NCBI RefSeq assembly: GCF_000413935.1 | Contig: NZ_KE340379.1 | Span: 146,248 to 210,247 of the forward strand | Source: Acinetobacter colistiniresistens | GTDB taxonomy: Bacteria > Pseudomonadota > Gammaproteobacteria > Pseudomonadales > Moraxellaceae | Length of the DNA: 64,000 nt | Direction: 5' to 3' | Part shown: positions 8,943-18,117 of the stretch, one piece after another | Layout: each line of letters starts with the position of its first letter | Numbering within the stretch: the stretch's first letter is position 1 | The notes under the pieces: model-generated | Told to the model about the DNA's origin: nothing | The model's database searches: none | The model's input: the letters and a program-made list of their open reading frames with translations, nothing else | Translations under genes and position numbers: made by a program

Positions 8943-11422
8943 GTTCAGTGCTGAAACCTTTACTGCTGCAAAGTTTTCGTACAGGTGGTTTATATCTCCT
9001 GATTATTGCGCTGTCTTTGGCAATCAGTGCAACCACTGCACTTAAGTTCAGTAATACCCAAGTGCAAAATGCTGTTGCGTTACAAGCAGCTGAAATGTTG
9101 GGTGCAGATTTGGTTCTATCTGATAAGGAGCCCATTCAACCCATTTGGCTGCAACAGGCAGATAAGCTGAAGTTACAACATGCAGCAGTGACTGTATTTA
9201 GTTCGATGGCACATAACCAAGATCAGTTTGTGATGGTCAATGTCAAAGCGGTGGATGATCATTTCCCATTACGTGGCCAATTACAGATTCAACCCAATGC
9301 AGGAACGATACAGCCAGGTCAGGTTTGGCTAAGCCCGCGGGCGATGGATCTCTTGCAGACCAAACTAGGTGAGCCGCTTGCGATCGCAGATGGTCAGTTT
9401 AAGGTTACAGGCATTATTGAGCGTGACTCCAATCAGGAAATGGGTTTCTCTGGTTTTTCTCCTACAGTGATTATTCATCAGGCTGATATCGCCAAAACCA
9501 ATGCTGTTCAGGTCGGGAGTCGAATTGAGTATCGACTGCTCCTTGCTGGAGAGCCAAAGCAGACCCAAGCCTTTAAAAAAGCTTTTCAGCAATCTCAAAA
9601 GCTTGAACAGGAGATTGATCAGCCAGCAGATCAACAGCTGGAGAGTGAGCAGGGTTCGCTGAAACTTAGAGATGCCAGCCAATCCAATAGCCGTTTGATG
9701 AAACCGATCGAAAATTTGGATACCTTTTTACAGCTTGCCAATTTATTGACCATTTTGCTTTGTGGTATCGCGATTGCCTTAACCAGTCAGCGTTATGTGC
9801 AACAGAATCAGGATCATATTGCGTTGATGCGTTGTTTAGGTGCGAGTAAGCGACAAATTTTATGGGCGTATATTGCCTTGCTTGGCATCGTCAGTGCCTT
9901 GTCGATTGTACTGGGGAGTTTGATTGGAATTGCGTTGGGCTATGGTTTGCTACAATTGATGTTGCAACTGATTCCACAGCTGCAATTGAGCTTTGCACTG
10001 GCTGATTTGCTTTATGCTTTACCGATTGCAATTTTTACCAGTGTGATGGTACTGATTGGCTTTATTTTGCCGAGCATTTGGGAGTTGTTAAATACGCCTC
10101 CGATTCGGGTGATTCGCCAACAGGAGCGTTCACGTAAGTCTTATCTGGCAATGTTCGCAATTGGTATTGTCAGCTTAATTCTGTTTAGTTTGGTGCTGAG
10201 TGATAACCTACAGTTGAGTTTGTTGGTACTCAGCGCAATCTTACTGCTTTGCGCGATAATGTATGTGGTGATTTGGCTGCTACTCAAGGCGATTAAACAA
10301 CTGAAACATCCTCTTGCTGCCTATGTAAGGATTCCACATCAAACTGCTTTGCAGGTCACAGCATTGGCTTTAGGCTTGAGCTTGATTACAGTCTTGAGTG
10401 TGCTAAGAACTGACCTATTACAGCGATGGCAACAACAATTGCCAGTGGGGACGCCGAATCAATTTGTTTATGGTCTGCCACCATTTGATATGCCGCAGTT
10501 TAAACAGCAAATTGAGCAAAATGGTTGGCAGTCAACGCCACTTTATCCGAATATTCGTGGGCGTTTGGTTGCTAAAAATGGTCACGCCTTTGCACCTGAA
10601 CTGGTCAAGCAAAACAATTCATTGCGCCGTGAATTGAATTTGACTCAAACAGATCATTATCCTAAAGACAATGTGATTACCCAAGGCGTTGCCAAATTTA
10701 GCAAAATAGGGCAAGTGTCAGTCGAGCAAAAAACCGCACAGGAGCTTGGCATTCAAATTGGGGATCAACTCAGTTTTAGTTTGCCAGAAGGAACATTAGA
10801 AGCAACGGTAGTGAATTTACGTTCGGTTGAATGGGAGAGCTTTAGTCCGAATTTTTTCTTTATCTTCTCTCCTAAAACCATGGATGAAAATGCAGGAAGT
10901 TATTTGGGCAGTTTTTACCTGCCACCTGCTGACCAGCCGAAAATGGTGCAATTGATTCAACAGTTTTCTAATACAGTATTTATTGATGTGGGGCGGGTGC
11001 TGGATGAAATTAAACGCTTGGTGAATGTGCTGGTACAGATCATAACGGTACTGGCGGCCTTAGTCGGCTTCTCTGGCGTATTGGTACTGATTGCATGTCT
11101 GAATGTGCTGATGGATGAACGCCGTAAAGAGGTTGCCTTACTACGTTCATTTGGCGTTGCCAAGAATAAGTTAAAACGTATGCTCAGTCTGGAGATTGGT
11201 TTTATTGGCCTGTTGGCAGGTGTGGTGGCGTGTTTATTCGCCGAAGTGATTAGTGCGATTGCCAGTCACAGGATGCAAATGGCAGTGCAATGGCATCCTG
11301 AGATTTGGCTGATCTTACCGCTGAGCATGATGATCATTTGTACCTTGATTGGTCGTTATCGCCTGAGCTATTTATGCGATATTCCACCTTTACAAAGTCT
11401 AAGAGAAATCAATCAGTCTTAG
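8939..11422 (+). CDS. ybbP: FtsX/MacB-like ABC permease YbbP
   Basis: An 827-residue inner-membrane permease with two FtsX-like units. There is an N-terminal helix, then a large periplasmic domain, helices at about 265-290, 310-340 and 355-385 (unit 1), further helices around 395-450, a second periplasmic domain, and a final helix set around 695-810 (unit 2). The RCLGASKRQILW and RSFGVAKNKLKRML segments are the typical FtsX-family coupling regions. It is the partner of YbbA, whose gene it overlaps by four bases. The extreme 3' end (LQSLREINQS) is duplicated at about 12202-12233; see the repeat entries. Confidence 0.92.
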   Translation: MSSVLKPLLLQSFRTGGLYLLIIALSLAISATTALKFSNTQVQNAVALQAAEMLGADLVLSDKEPIQPIWLQQADKLKLQHAAVTVFSSMAHNQDQFVMVNVKAVDDHFPLRGQLQIQPNAGTIQPGQVWLSPRAMDLLQTKLGEPLAIADGQFKVTGIIERDSNQEMGFSGFSPTVIIHQADIAKTNAVQVGSRIEYRLLLAGEPKQTQAFKKAFQQSQKLEQEIDQPADQQLESEQGSLKLRDASQSNSRLMKPIENLDTFLQLANLLTILLCGIAIALTSQRYVQQNQDHIALMRCLGASKRQILWAYIALLGIVSALSIVLGSLIGIALGYGLLQLMLQLIPQLQLSFALADLLYALPIAIFTSVMVLIGFILPSIWELLNTPPIRVIRQQERSRKSYLAMFAIGIVSLILFSLVLSDNLQLSLLVLSAILLLCAIMYVVIWLLLKAIKQLKHPLAAYVRIPHQTALQVTALALGLSLITVLSVLRTDLLQRWQQQLPVGTPNQFVYGLPPFDMPQFKQQIEQNGWQSTPLYPNIRGRLVAKNGHAFAPELVKQNNSLRRELNLTQTDHYPKDNVITQGVAKFSKIGQVSVEQKTAQELGIQIGDQLSFSLPEGTLEATVVNLRSVEWESFSPNFFFIFSPKTMDENAGSYLGSFYLPPADQPKMVQLIQQFSNTVFIDVGRVLDEIKRLVNVLVQIITVLAALVGFSGVLVLIACLNVLMDERRKEVALLRSFGVAKNKLKRMLSLEIGFIGLLAGVVACLFAEVISAIASHRMQMAVQWHPEIWLILPLSMMIICTLIGRYRLSYLCDIPPLQSLREINQS

Positions 11423-11477
11423 AGGCTTAACTACTTTTGGCACAGGATCTATGCCTTAACGGATCGAATCCTGTGCT
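11391..11477 (+). repeat. Duplicated ybbP/rhomboid junction, copy A
   Basis: This 87-base segment matches 12202-12289 at about 69 positions by eye. Its left part is the genuine end of ybbP. Its right part is a decayed copy of the rhomboid gene's 3' end, read on the minus strand (STGFDPLRH against the intact SSGLNPLWH). The second copy has the reverse status, so the glyoxalase-family gene sits between two copies of the same ancestral gene junction. Confidence 0.75.
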
Positions 11478-11514
11478 AGTGTAATGAGGAGTGATCATAC
11501 GATCACTGTAAAGA

Positions 11515-11940
11515 TTAATCCTCTAAGGGGATGAGCTGCGGATTCCAGACAATTTCCCATAGATGCCCATTGGGATCGGTAAAATGTCCAGCATAACCGC
11601 CATAAAATGTACTTTGAGCTTCTTTGATGATGGTAGCCCCAGCTTCTTTTGCGTGCTGCATGATCTCATCAACTTCATTCTTGTGAATAACATTATGTCC
11701 AATCGACATGGCAGTTGAACTGATAGGATGTTTGATTAATCCTGCATCCCGAGCGAGATCATCTTGTGCAAAGATTGCAAGCTTGAGTCCATTTTGAAGA
11801 TCAAAGAAGGCGACAGCGCCATGTTCAAACTCTCGTCCAATAATGCCTTCAGTTGGAAATCCAAGACCATCACGATAAAAAATAAGAGATTGTTCTAGGT
11901 CGATAACACCAAGTGTTAAAACAGAAATTCGTGGTTTCAT
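11515..11940 (-). CDS. VOC/glyoxalase-family protein
   Basis: A 141-residue single-unit vicinal-oxygen-chelate protein. ISVLTLGVIDLEQSLIFYRD is the typical first beta-alpha-beta module, and GYAGHFTDPNGHLWEIVWNP is the closing module with the metal-binding Glu. The family includes glyoxalases, ring-cleavage dioxygenases and antibiotic-binding proteins, so the reaction is open. An upstream extension to 12015 exists, but ATG at 11940 has AAAGGGA just before it. The gene lies in the block between the two duplicated ybbP/rhomboid junctions and so appears to be a later arrival. Confidence 0.85.
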   Translation of the reverse strand: MKPRISVLTLGVIDLEQSLIFYRDGLGFPTEGIIGREFEHGAVAFFDLQNGLKLAIFAQDDLARDAGLIKHPISSTAMSIGHNVIHKNEVDEIMQHAKEAGATIIKEAQSTFYGGYAGHFTDPNGHLWEIVWNPQLIPLED

Positions 11941-12201
11941 ATCTATATCCCTTTTGATTTCATAGATACACTTACACAGCGTAAGTGTATTATTCGTCAT
12001 GGGCCGTTCATGCAATAACGGAAGAACTCGTATTGACGAGGGAATGGGCCAACCTTCCCAAACCTAATCTGTTTTAGACTCAATCAGCATAATCAGCGGT
12101 GAAAATTCAGTCAATAAGAACTGTGTGTTCATGTATTTTATGGGGCTCAACGCAGCGCATTCCGTGATGAATTCCTGCATCTATCATTGTAATTTCTGCT
12201 C

Positions 12202-12289
12202 TACAAAGCCGAAGAGAAATCCATCAGTCTTAGAATGTTGACTGGTTCTGGCGCAAGATTTCATGCCATAAAGGATTGAGTCCTGAGCT
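12202..12289 (+). repeat. Duplicated ybbP/rhomboid junction, copy B
   Basis: The counterpart of 11391-11477. The plus strand reads ISALQSRREIHQS then a stop, a relic of the ybbP C-terminus (IPPLQSLREINQS). The remainder is the intact end of the rhomboid gene. In both copies the two stop codons overlap, so in the ancestor ybbP and the rhomboid gene converged directly. Confidence 0.75.
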
Positions 12290-13036
12290 TAAAGCCGTGC
12301 AATACCAATAAAATGCAGCAAGTAAAATAAATCCAATCATTAAAGCCATGATTTGGAATACAGCTTTATTGTGCATTTTTTGGCTGAAATACCATGTTGC
12401 TGCCAGTAAAGCACCCATCAGCATGCCACCGATATGTGCGGCGTTATTAATACCTGAAACGGTAAAACCAAAGACTAGGTTAATCCCCATAATCATCAGT
12501 AATGATTTTTTATCGAGCCAGAAACGTTGCTGTGGTAAAGGCGGAAATAAAGACACTACGGTGAGTGCTGCACCGAGACCCATCACTGCACCTGATGCAC
12601 CTGCACTGATACGTGGTAAGAGATTTGGATCAAAGTGCTGCAACAGTTCATAGCCATCACGAATGCTTAAATAGCTCGATAGGACACTGCCCATTAAACC
12701 TGCAAGAAAATACAGTGCAACATAATAACTTCGTCCAAACAGTTGTTCTGCAATACTGCCAAAGATATACAGCGCCCACATATTCAGCATCAAATGAATC
12801 ATGCCAAAATGAAAAAACATACTGCTGAATAAGCGTTCTGGCTCACCCGTAAAGGTTAGTGGAGTAAAATCTGCACCCCAGGCAATTGCATCTACTGGGG
12901 CAGGGTCGGTAATATTCACCCCTGAAAGAATTTGCCAACCAAATAATCCGACATTGACTGCAATCAGTAGCGCAGTAAACCACCAGGTTTGTATTTGCAA
13001 TTTTTGATTGATTTGTGGTGGAGTCGTTTCAGTCAT
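12230..13036 (-). CDS. Rhomboid-family intramembrane serine protease, long form
   Basis: A 268-residue rhomboid. An N-terminal helix after a polar start, then a long periplasmic loop (ADFTPLTFTGEPERLFSSMFFH), HLMLNMWALYIFG, the nucleophile motif GASGAVMGLGA, and the His helix NNAAHIGGMLMGA. Both dyad residues are present. The extra N- and C-terminal helices make it longer than the protein at 433-1050, and the two are clearly different paralogues. The substrate is unknown. Its 3' end is duplicated downstream (see repeats). Confidence 0.9.
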   Translation of the reverse strand: MTETTPPQINQKLQIQTWWFTALLIAVNVGLFGWQILSGVNITDPAPVDAIAWGADFTPLTFTGEPERLFSSMFFHFGMIHLMLNMWALYIFGSIAEQLFGRSYYVALYFLAGLMGSVLSSYLSIRDGYELLQHFDPNLLPRISAGASGAVMGLGAALTVVSLFPPLPQQRFWLDKKSLLMIMGINLVFGFTVSGINNAAHIGGMLMGALLAATWYFSQKMHNKAVFQIMALMIGFILLAAFYWYCTALSSGLNPLWHEILRQNQSTF

Positions 13037-13108
13037 ATGTTTAGGCTAGTTATTGATATATAAAATAGCTTAGCATGAATTTGTTGCACGATGGAGTGAT
13101 GCCGTTTA

Positions 13109-13783
13109 ATGAAAGCCTTTTTAGCACGCTTAGTAATGTTGGTTATTGGCGTCATTCTTCTGATCCAGCTGTGGATTTTTAGTAGTTTGCTTTGGTGGCG
13201 TACCCACCCTGTTGAAACCACGATGTTTATGCGTTGGGACTATTTAACCGACTTTAAACCGATTAAACAGGAATGGCGTGATTACGATAATATTAGTGAT
13301 AATTTCAAGCGTGCTATTTTAGCGGGCGAAGATGCCAAGTTTATCCATCATCATGGTTTTGACTGGGCGGGAATTCAATTTGCATTAGAACGAAATAGTG
13401 AAAAAGGTGAACTGGTTGCAGGCGGTTCAACAGTTTCACAACAACTTGCAAAAAACCTGTTTTTGTATAATGAGCGTTCATTTATCCGAAAGGGACAAGA
13501 AGCAGTTGCAACGTGGATGATGGAGCGGATGTGGTCAAAACGCCGTATTTTAGAAGTGTATATGAACTCGGTTGAATTTGGCCAAAATATCTATGGCGTT
13601 GAGGCCGCAGCCCAATTTTATTATGGCAAAAGTTCGAAAAGTCTAAGTCGGGAGCAGGCAGCTTTCTTGGCGGCTTTACTACCAAATCCAAAGTACTATC
13701 AAGACAATCGCAATGATCGTAAGCTGCAGTACCGTAAACGTGTCATTCTAAAATATATGGATGCAATACAACTTCCACAATAA
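13109..13783 (+). CDS. mtgA: Monofunctional peptidoglycan glycosyltransferase MtgA
   Basis: A 224-residue GT51 enzyme with one N-terminal membrane anchor (about 5-28). [13 protein letters not shown] carries the catalytic Glu, [15 protein letters not shown] is the second conserved block, [27 protein letters not shown] the third, and [21 protein letters not shown] the fourth. It polymerises lipid II glycan strands at the periplasmic face without a transpeptidase domain; the length fits MtgA. GGAG lies about 12 bases upstream of the ATG. Confidence 0.95.
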   Translation: MKAFLARLVMLVIGVILLIQLWIFSSLLWWRTHPVETTMFMRWDYLTDFKPIKQEWRDYDNISDNFKRAILAGEDAKFIHHHGFDWAGIQFALERNSEKGELVAGGSTVSQQLAKNLFLYNERSFIRKGQEAVATWMMERMWSKRRILEVYMNSVEFGQNIYGVEAAAQFYYGKSSKSLSREQAAFLAALLPNPKYYQDNRNDRKLQYRKRVILKYMDAIQLPQ

Positions 13784-13797
13784 TTTGCTGAATTTCA

Positions 13798-13827
13798 AAA
13801 AAAGCTCAATATTTTTTGGGCTTTTTT
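13798..13827 (+). terminator. Terminator after mtgA
   Basis: AAAAAAGCTC pairs with GGGCTTTTTT (one G-T pair) around a 10-base loop, 15 bases past the mtgA stop. Confidence 0.7.
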
Positions 13828-13897
13828 ACCAAATTGACATAATTTTGCAGCATACTTAATCCATCACTTGATGAATGATAATGCGACAAGGTTCAGT

Positions 13898-15976
13898 ATG
13901 AATACTGCAGTGACGACAACAGCGCCAATAGAATATAGTTATAACGATCGTTATATTAATCGTGAACTTTCAATTCTCGATTTCCATCTTCGAGTACTTG
14001 AGCAGGCTGTCGATCCACTTCACCCATTGTTAGAGCGGATGAATTTCCTGCTGATTTTTTCACGCAATCTCGATGAATTCTTTGAGATTCGTGTTGCGGG
14101 GATGATGGAGCAATTAACCTTAGGCAATGAAAGTCGTACCCCAGATGGTTTAACCCCAAAACAGGTTTTAGAACAAATTTCAAAAACCACACATGCTGCG
14201 ATTGAACGCCAATACCGAATTTTAAATGAAGAAATATTGCCGAAGTTGCGTGAAGAAGATATTTGCTTCTTACGCCGTGGCGAATTAACGCCTGCGCAAT
14301 CGGCATGGATTAAGAAATATTTCCAAGAACAAGTCGCTCCTGTACTGACGCCGATTAGCCTTGATCCAGCTCATCCATTTCCACGCTTAGTTAACAAAAG
14401 TCTAAATTTCATCGTGACTTTGGAAGGGAAAGATGCGTTTGGCCGTCAGATTGATCTCGCCGTTGTACCAGCTCCGCGCTCTTTGCCACGTGTAGTACGC
14501 TTACCTGATGAACTCACTGATGGTAAAGAACATCATGTGATGCTGTCAGCGATTATTCATGAACATGTCTCTGATTTATTCCCTGGCATGACAGCAACAG
14601 GCTGTTACCAGTTCCGTGTTACCCGGAATGCCGATTTGGCCTTGAACGAAGATGTAGAAGACCTTGCCAAAGCGTTGAAAGGGGAGTTGAGCTCGCGTCG
14701 TTTTGGCCGTGCAGTACGTCTGGAAGTCACACATAACTGTCCGAAACATATCTATGAATACTTGTTGGATGAGTTCGATTTGAACGAAGAGCAATTGTAT
14801 CGAGTGGATGGGCCAGTGAATTTGGCGCGGTTACTGTCGAATTTTAAACGTCCGCATTTACGTTATGACTCGCATACCCCTGTGATTCCAAAACCATTTA
14901 AAAAGTCGGAAAGTATTTTTGCCGCAATGCAAAAACAGGATATTTTGCTACATCATCCCTTTGAATCATTTGCACCAGTGATTCAATTGTTGCGTGAAGC
15001 GGCCCGTGATCCCCAAGTATTGGCAATTAAGCAAACCCTTTACCGAAGCGGTGCTGATTCAGAAATCGTACAGGTACTTGCAGAAGCTGCCCGTAATGGT
15101 AAAGAGGTGACGGCAGTAATTGAACTGCGTGCCCGTTTTGATGAAGAATCAAACATCGAAGTGGCCAACGTTTTGCAAGAAGCGGGTGCAGTGGTCGTTT
15201 ATGGCATCGTTGGGTATAAAACGCACGCCAAAATGATTCTGGTGGTGCGCCGTGAAAACAATAAACTGGTACGTTATGTGCATTTGGGGACGGGGAACTA
15301 TCATGCCACCAATGCACGTATTTATACCGACTATGGTTTGATGACCACCGATAAAGACCTGTGTGAAGATGTACACCGTATTTTTCAGGAATTAACGGGT
15401 ATGGGGAAAATGGCGAAGCCGAAAAAGCTACTCCATGCGCCTTTCACTCTGCATGCACAATTGATCAATTATATTGATGAAGAAATTGTCAATGCCAAAG
15501 AAGGCCGACCTGCACAAATCATTATTAAAGTGAATGCCTTAACCGAAGTTCAATTGATTAATAAACTTTATGAAGCATCGCAGGCCGGTGTTCAGGTTGA
15601 CCTGATCATTCGTTCGATTTGCTGTCTACGTCCTGGTCTGCCAAATCTTTCGGAAAATATTCGTGTTCGTTCGATTGTCGGGCGTTTCTTGGAACATACT
15701 CGTGTTTACTATTTTAGTAATAATGGTAATCCACGTATTTATGGTTCAAGTGCGGACTGGATGGATCGCAACTTATTCAACCGTGTTGAAGCCTGTTTCC
15801 CAATTGAAGATCCTACGTTGAAGAAGCGGATCTACCAACTCGGTTTATTGAATTATCTCAAAGATAATCAGCAAGCATGGGTGTTACAAGGCGATGGTGT
15901 TTGGGATCGTGCACGACCTGTGGAAGGTGAAGAGCCGCATAATGCACAGCATACTTTGCTAGAAGCAATCAAATAA
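13898..15976 (+). CDS. ppk: Polyphosphate kinase 1
   Basis: A 692-residue PPK1 that reversibly polymerises the gamma-phosphate of ATP into polyphosphate. The N-terminal domain ([17 protein letters not shown]), head domain and two PLD-like C-terminal domains are full length. [19 protein letters not shown] and [19 protein letters not shown] hold the ATP-contacting Arg and the autophosphorylated His in [28 protein letters not shown] is the late conserved block. The frame opens at 13868, but ATG at 13898 with AAGG six bases upstream gives the usual N-terminus ([10 protein letters not shown]). A strong terminator follows. Confidence 0.96.
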   Translation: MNTAVTTTAPIEYSYNDRYINRELSILDFHLRVLEQAVDPLHPLLERMNFLLIFSRNLDEFFEIRVAGMMEQLTLGNESRTPDGLTPKQVLEQISKTTHAAIERQYRILNEEILPKLREEDICFLRRGELTPAQSAWIKKYFQEQVAPVLTPISLDPAHPFPRLVNKSLNFIVTLEGKDAFGRQIDLAVVPAPRSLPRVVRLPDELTDGKEHHVMLSAIIHEHVSDLFPGMTATGCYQFRVTRNADLALNEDVEDLAKALKGELSSRRFGRAVRLEVTHNCPKHIYEYLLDEFDLNEEQLYRVDGPVNLARLLSNFKRPHLRYDSHTPVIPKPFKKSESIFAAMQKQDILLHHPFESFAPVIQLLREAARDPQVLAIKQTLYRSGADSEIVQVLAEAARNGKEVTAVIELRARFDEESNIEVANVLQEAGAVVVYGIVGYKTHAKMILVVRRENNKLVRYVHLGTGNYHATNARIYTDYGLMTTDKDLCEDVHRIFQELTGMGKMAKPKKLLHAPFTLHAQLINYIDEEIVNAKEGRPAQIIIKVNALTEVQLINKLYEASQAGVQVDLIIRSICCLRPGLPNLSENIRVRSIVGRFLEHTRVYYFSNNGNPRIYGSSADWMDRNLFNRVEACFPIEDPTLKKRIYQLGLLNYLKDNQQAWVLQGDGVWDRARPVEGEEPHNAQHTLLEAIK

Positions 15977-15983
15977 GTTCATA

Positions 15984-16016
15984 AAAAAAACCGACCTTGA
16001 TGAGGTCGGTTTTTTT
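15984..16016. terminator. Bidirectional terminator between ppk and the oxidoreductase
   Basis: AAAAAACCGACC pairs with GGTCGGTTTTTT around TTGATGA, and both strands end in T-runs. It serves two convergent genes. Confidence 0.88.
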
Positions 16017-16027
16017 ATTGTCGAGAT

Positions 16028-17071
16028 TTAGTTGGTTTTCATTTCTAAGACCAGTTGATTGACCAGATCAGCTGCTTCTAATTCTCGGATTTGCGCCACA
16101 TTACTGCCTGCCCAAAAGGCGCCATAACTAAAATCCTGCTGTGCATTGGCAATGCTCATGAGCTGTTTGGCAAGATCATAAGTATAAGGATATGGTGGTG
16201 TAGCCGGTCGATGCGGTGAATCGATTTGGGTATGCCATGTGCCAATTAAGCCACGTGCCGGACGACCTGAGAGACTGGCACTGACTTGGGTTAATGGTTG
16301 ACTGAACAGGGCTTTACGATAGGCGTTGTTGGTACTTGAACTTTTACATTGAACAAAAGCGGTCCCTAATTGTACGCCTGATGCACCAAGTTTTAGCATT
16401 TCTTTGGCATGGTCACCATTCATGATACCACCTGCTGCAATAACCGGAAGATGACAGTGCTGGGTGATGAGTTGAACCAGATCGCCAGTCTTTATCGCAG
16501 CATCAAAATGTTGATTGAAAATACCACGATGCCCGCCTGCCTCGATTCCTTGAGCAATAATAATGTCAATACCTGCGGCTTCAATCGCTTGTGCTTCAAG
16601 TAAATTGGTTGCAGAAACCAGTGTGATGATTCCTACATCTTTCAAGGCCTGTATTTGATGTGGGTGTGGGATGCCAAAATGAAAGCTGACTGCTTTGGGG
16701 CGTGTTTCCAGTACAATATTGAGGAAGTCATCATTATCTAAAAAGCTGGGATAGATACAGTTGAGTTGGGTTGGTGCTTCCGCTGCAAATTTCTCAAATT
16801 GTGGGCGAAGATAATCAATCCATTGCTGAGCTACTTCCTGCTCTAAGGAGACCGATTGATGGCAAAAAAAGTTAACCTGAAAGGGCTGATCTGTCAGTTC
16901 TTGAGTTTTTAAGATTTGTGCTTTGGCACTTTCTGGTGTGTTGGCTCCTAATCCTAAAGAACCGAAAGCGCCTTGATTGGAAACCTCAGCTGCGAGCTCT
17001 GGCGTGGAAACACCTGCCATTGGTGCGAGTAAAATTGGATGCTTGATTTCTAATAATTCTAAAATTGACAT
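16028..17071 (-). CDS. FMN-dependent nitronate monooxygenase-type oxidoreductase
   Basis: A 347-residue TIM-barrel flavoprotein of the nitronate monooxygenase/2-nitropropane dioxygenase class. HPILLAPMAGVSTPELAAEV is the usual opening, AQGIEAGGHRG and VIAAGGIMNGDHAKEMLKLGASGVQLGTAFV are the FMN phosphate-binding segments. The family oxidises propionate-3-nitronate and alkyl nitronates, but many members are quinone reductases, so the substrate is unsure. It stands alone, convergent with ppk. Confidence 0.88.
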   Translation of the reverse strand: MSILELLEIKHPILLAPMAGVSTPELAAEVSNQGAFGSLGLGANTPESAKAQILKTQELTDQPFQVNFFCHQSVSLEQEVAQQWIDYLRPQFEKFAAEAPTQLNCIYPSFLDNDDFLNIVLETRPKAVSFHFGIPHPHQIQALKDVGIITLVSATNLLEAQAIEAAGIDIIIAQGIEAGGHRGIFNQHFDAAIKTGDLVQLITQHCHLPVIAAGGIMNGDHAKEMLKLGASGVQLGTAFVQCKSSSTNNAYRKALFSQPLTQVSASLSGRPARGLIGTWHTQIDSPHRPATPPYPYTYDLAKQLMSIANAQQDFSYGAFWAGSNVAQIRELEAADLVNQLVLEMKTN

Positions 17072-17184
17072 GAAGCATGACTCATTGCATTTTGTATCAC
17101 CTTAACGTAAAAACAAAAAACCATGCAAATAATAATCGCTATTTAATTATTGAATATAGATAGGATTTTAAACTTAAAAAGCAT

Positions 17185-17886
17185 TTAAATCGGGGTGACA
17201 TTAAAGAGCGAACCGACCCAACTTGAGAATGCCATGGCCAAAACGCCCCATACTGTAATCCGCAGACTGCCTTTTAGCATCGAGGTACGTGCAAAATAAC
17301 TGGATAAAGCCCCAAGCAGCGCCAATGAAATAACGCCTGTGATCAGGACTGAACGTGCGATCCATGTGCTTGGACTGAGCAGAATTGCCAGCATGGGTAA
17401 GGCGGCACCGCAAGAAAAAGACGCGGCAGATGAAAGCGCTGCTTGTACAGGATTGGCTGCGGTATTTTCATGAATACCGATCTCATCGCGTGCATGAGTG
17501 CCGAGCGCATCATGCTCAGTGAGTTGTGTGGCAACCTCATGGGCAAGTTCAGGGTTTAGACCGCGCGAAATATAAATTTGTGTAAGTTCTTTGAGTTCAG
17601 CATGTGGGTTTTTTTCCAGTTCCCTTGCTTCAAAACGAAGATCTGATTTTTCAATATCTTCTTGTGATTTGACGGAAATGTATTCTCCAGCTGCCATTGA
17701 TGTTGCACCTGAAATTAACCCAGCAATACAAGTAATCAATAAGGTATGTGAGCTTGCACCACTGGCTGCCATTCCCATAATTAAACTGGTCACGGAAATG
17801 ATGCCATCATTGGCGCCTAAAACAGCGGCCCGCAGCCAGCCTGAACGTTGTATGACATGAGGTTCTGCATGTTGAGAGAAAGACAT
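17185..17886 (-). CDS. VIT1/CCC1-family iron/manganese transporter
   Basis: A 233-residue membrane protein of the vacuolar iron transporter family. GWLRAAVLGANDGIISVTSL is the first-helix signature. A cytosolic region rich in Glu and His (about 75-130) follows, matching the metal-binding domain, then helices at about 145-170, 175-198 and 205-230. In bacteria such proteins export or sequester Fe(II) or Mn(II); direction here is inferred. AAAGAGC precedes the ATG. It is divergent from the polysaccharide-locus gene at 18118. Confidence 0.9.
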   Translation of the reverse strand: MSFSQHAEPHVIQRSGWLRAAVLGANDGIISVTSLIMGMAASGASSHTLLITCIAGLISGATSMAAGEYISVKSQEDIEKSDLRFEARELEKNPHAELKELTQIYISRGLNPELAHEVATQLTEHDALGTHARDEIGIHENTAANPVQAALSSAASFSCGAALPMLAILLSPSTWIARSVLITGVISLALLGALSSYFARTSMLKGSLRITVWGVLAMAFSSWVGSLFNVTPI

Positions 17887-18015
17887 AATTTTGCTCTTTA
17901 AATAAGATTTAATCTAATCTGGTTTTACATGGTAATTTATGATTTGTTTGTAAAATTCTATTGATGATTCATAAACTTAATCTATTATAAAATAACTTAT
18001 TTTAACGATAGCATA

Positions 18016-18035
18016 ACCATGATTTGGTTATAATA
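18016..18035 (+). promoter_or_regulatory. Possible promoter and operator of the TPR/outer-membrane gene
   Basis: AACCA-TGATT-TGGTT (18016-18030) is a perfect short inverted repeat that abuts a TATAAT hexamer at 18030-18035, 83 bases before the gene start. A convincing -35 hexamer was not found. A repressor site over the -10 element is plausible but unproven. Confidence 0.35.
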
Positions 18036-18117
18036 TGTGAATAATTTGACACTTTAACTTTGGATTACATTGATTTTTTATTGTCCATATTATGAGTATT
18101 TTTAGTTGAGATCTGCG

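Noticed and set aside
11391..12289. Insertion of the glyoxalase-type gene by an insertion sequence
   Set aside because: No transposase, terminal inverted repeats or short target-site duplication; the flanking repeats are relics of gene ends.
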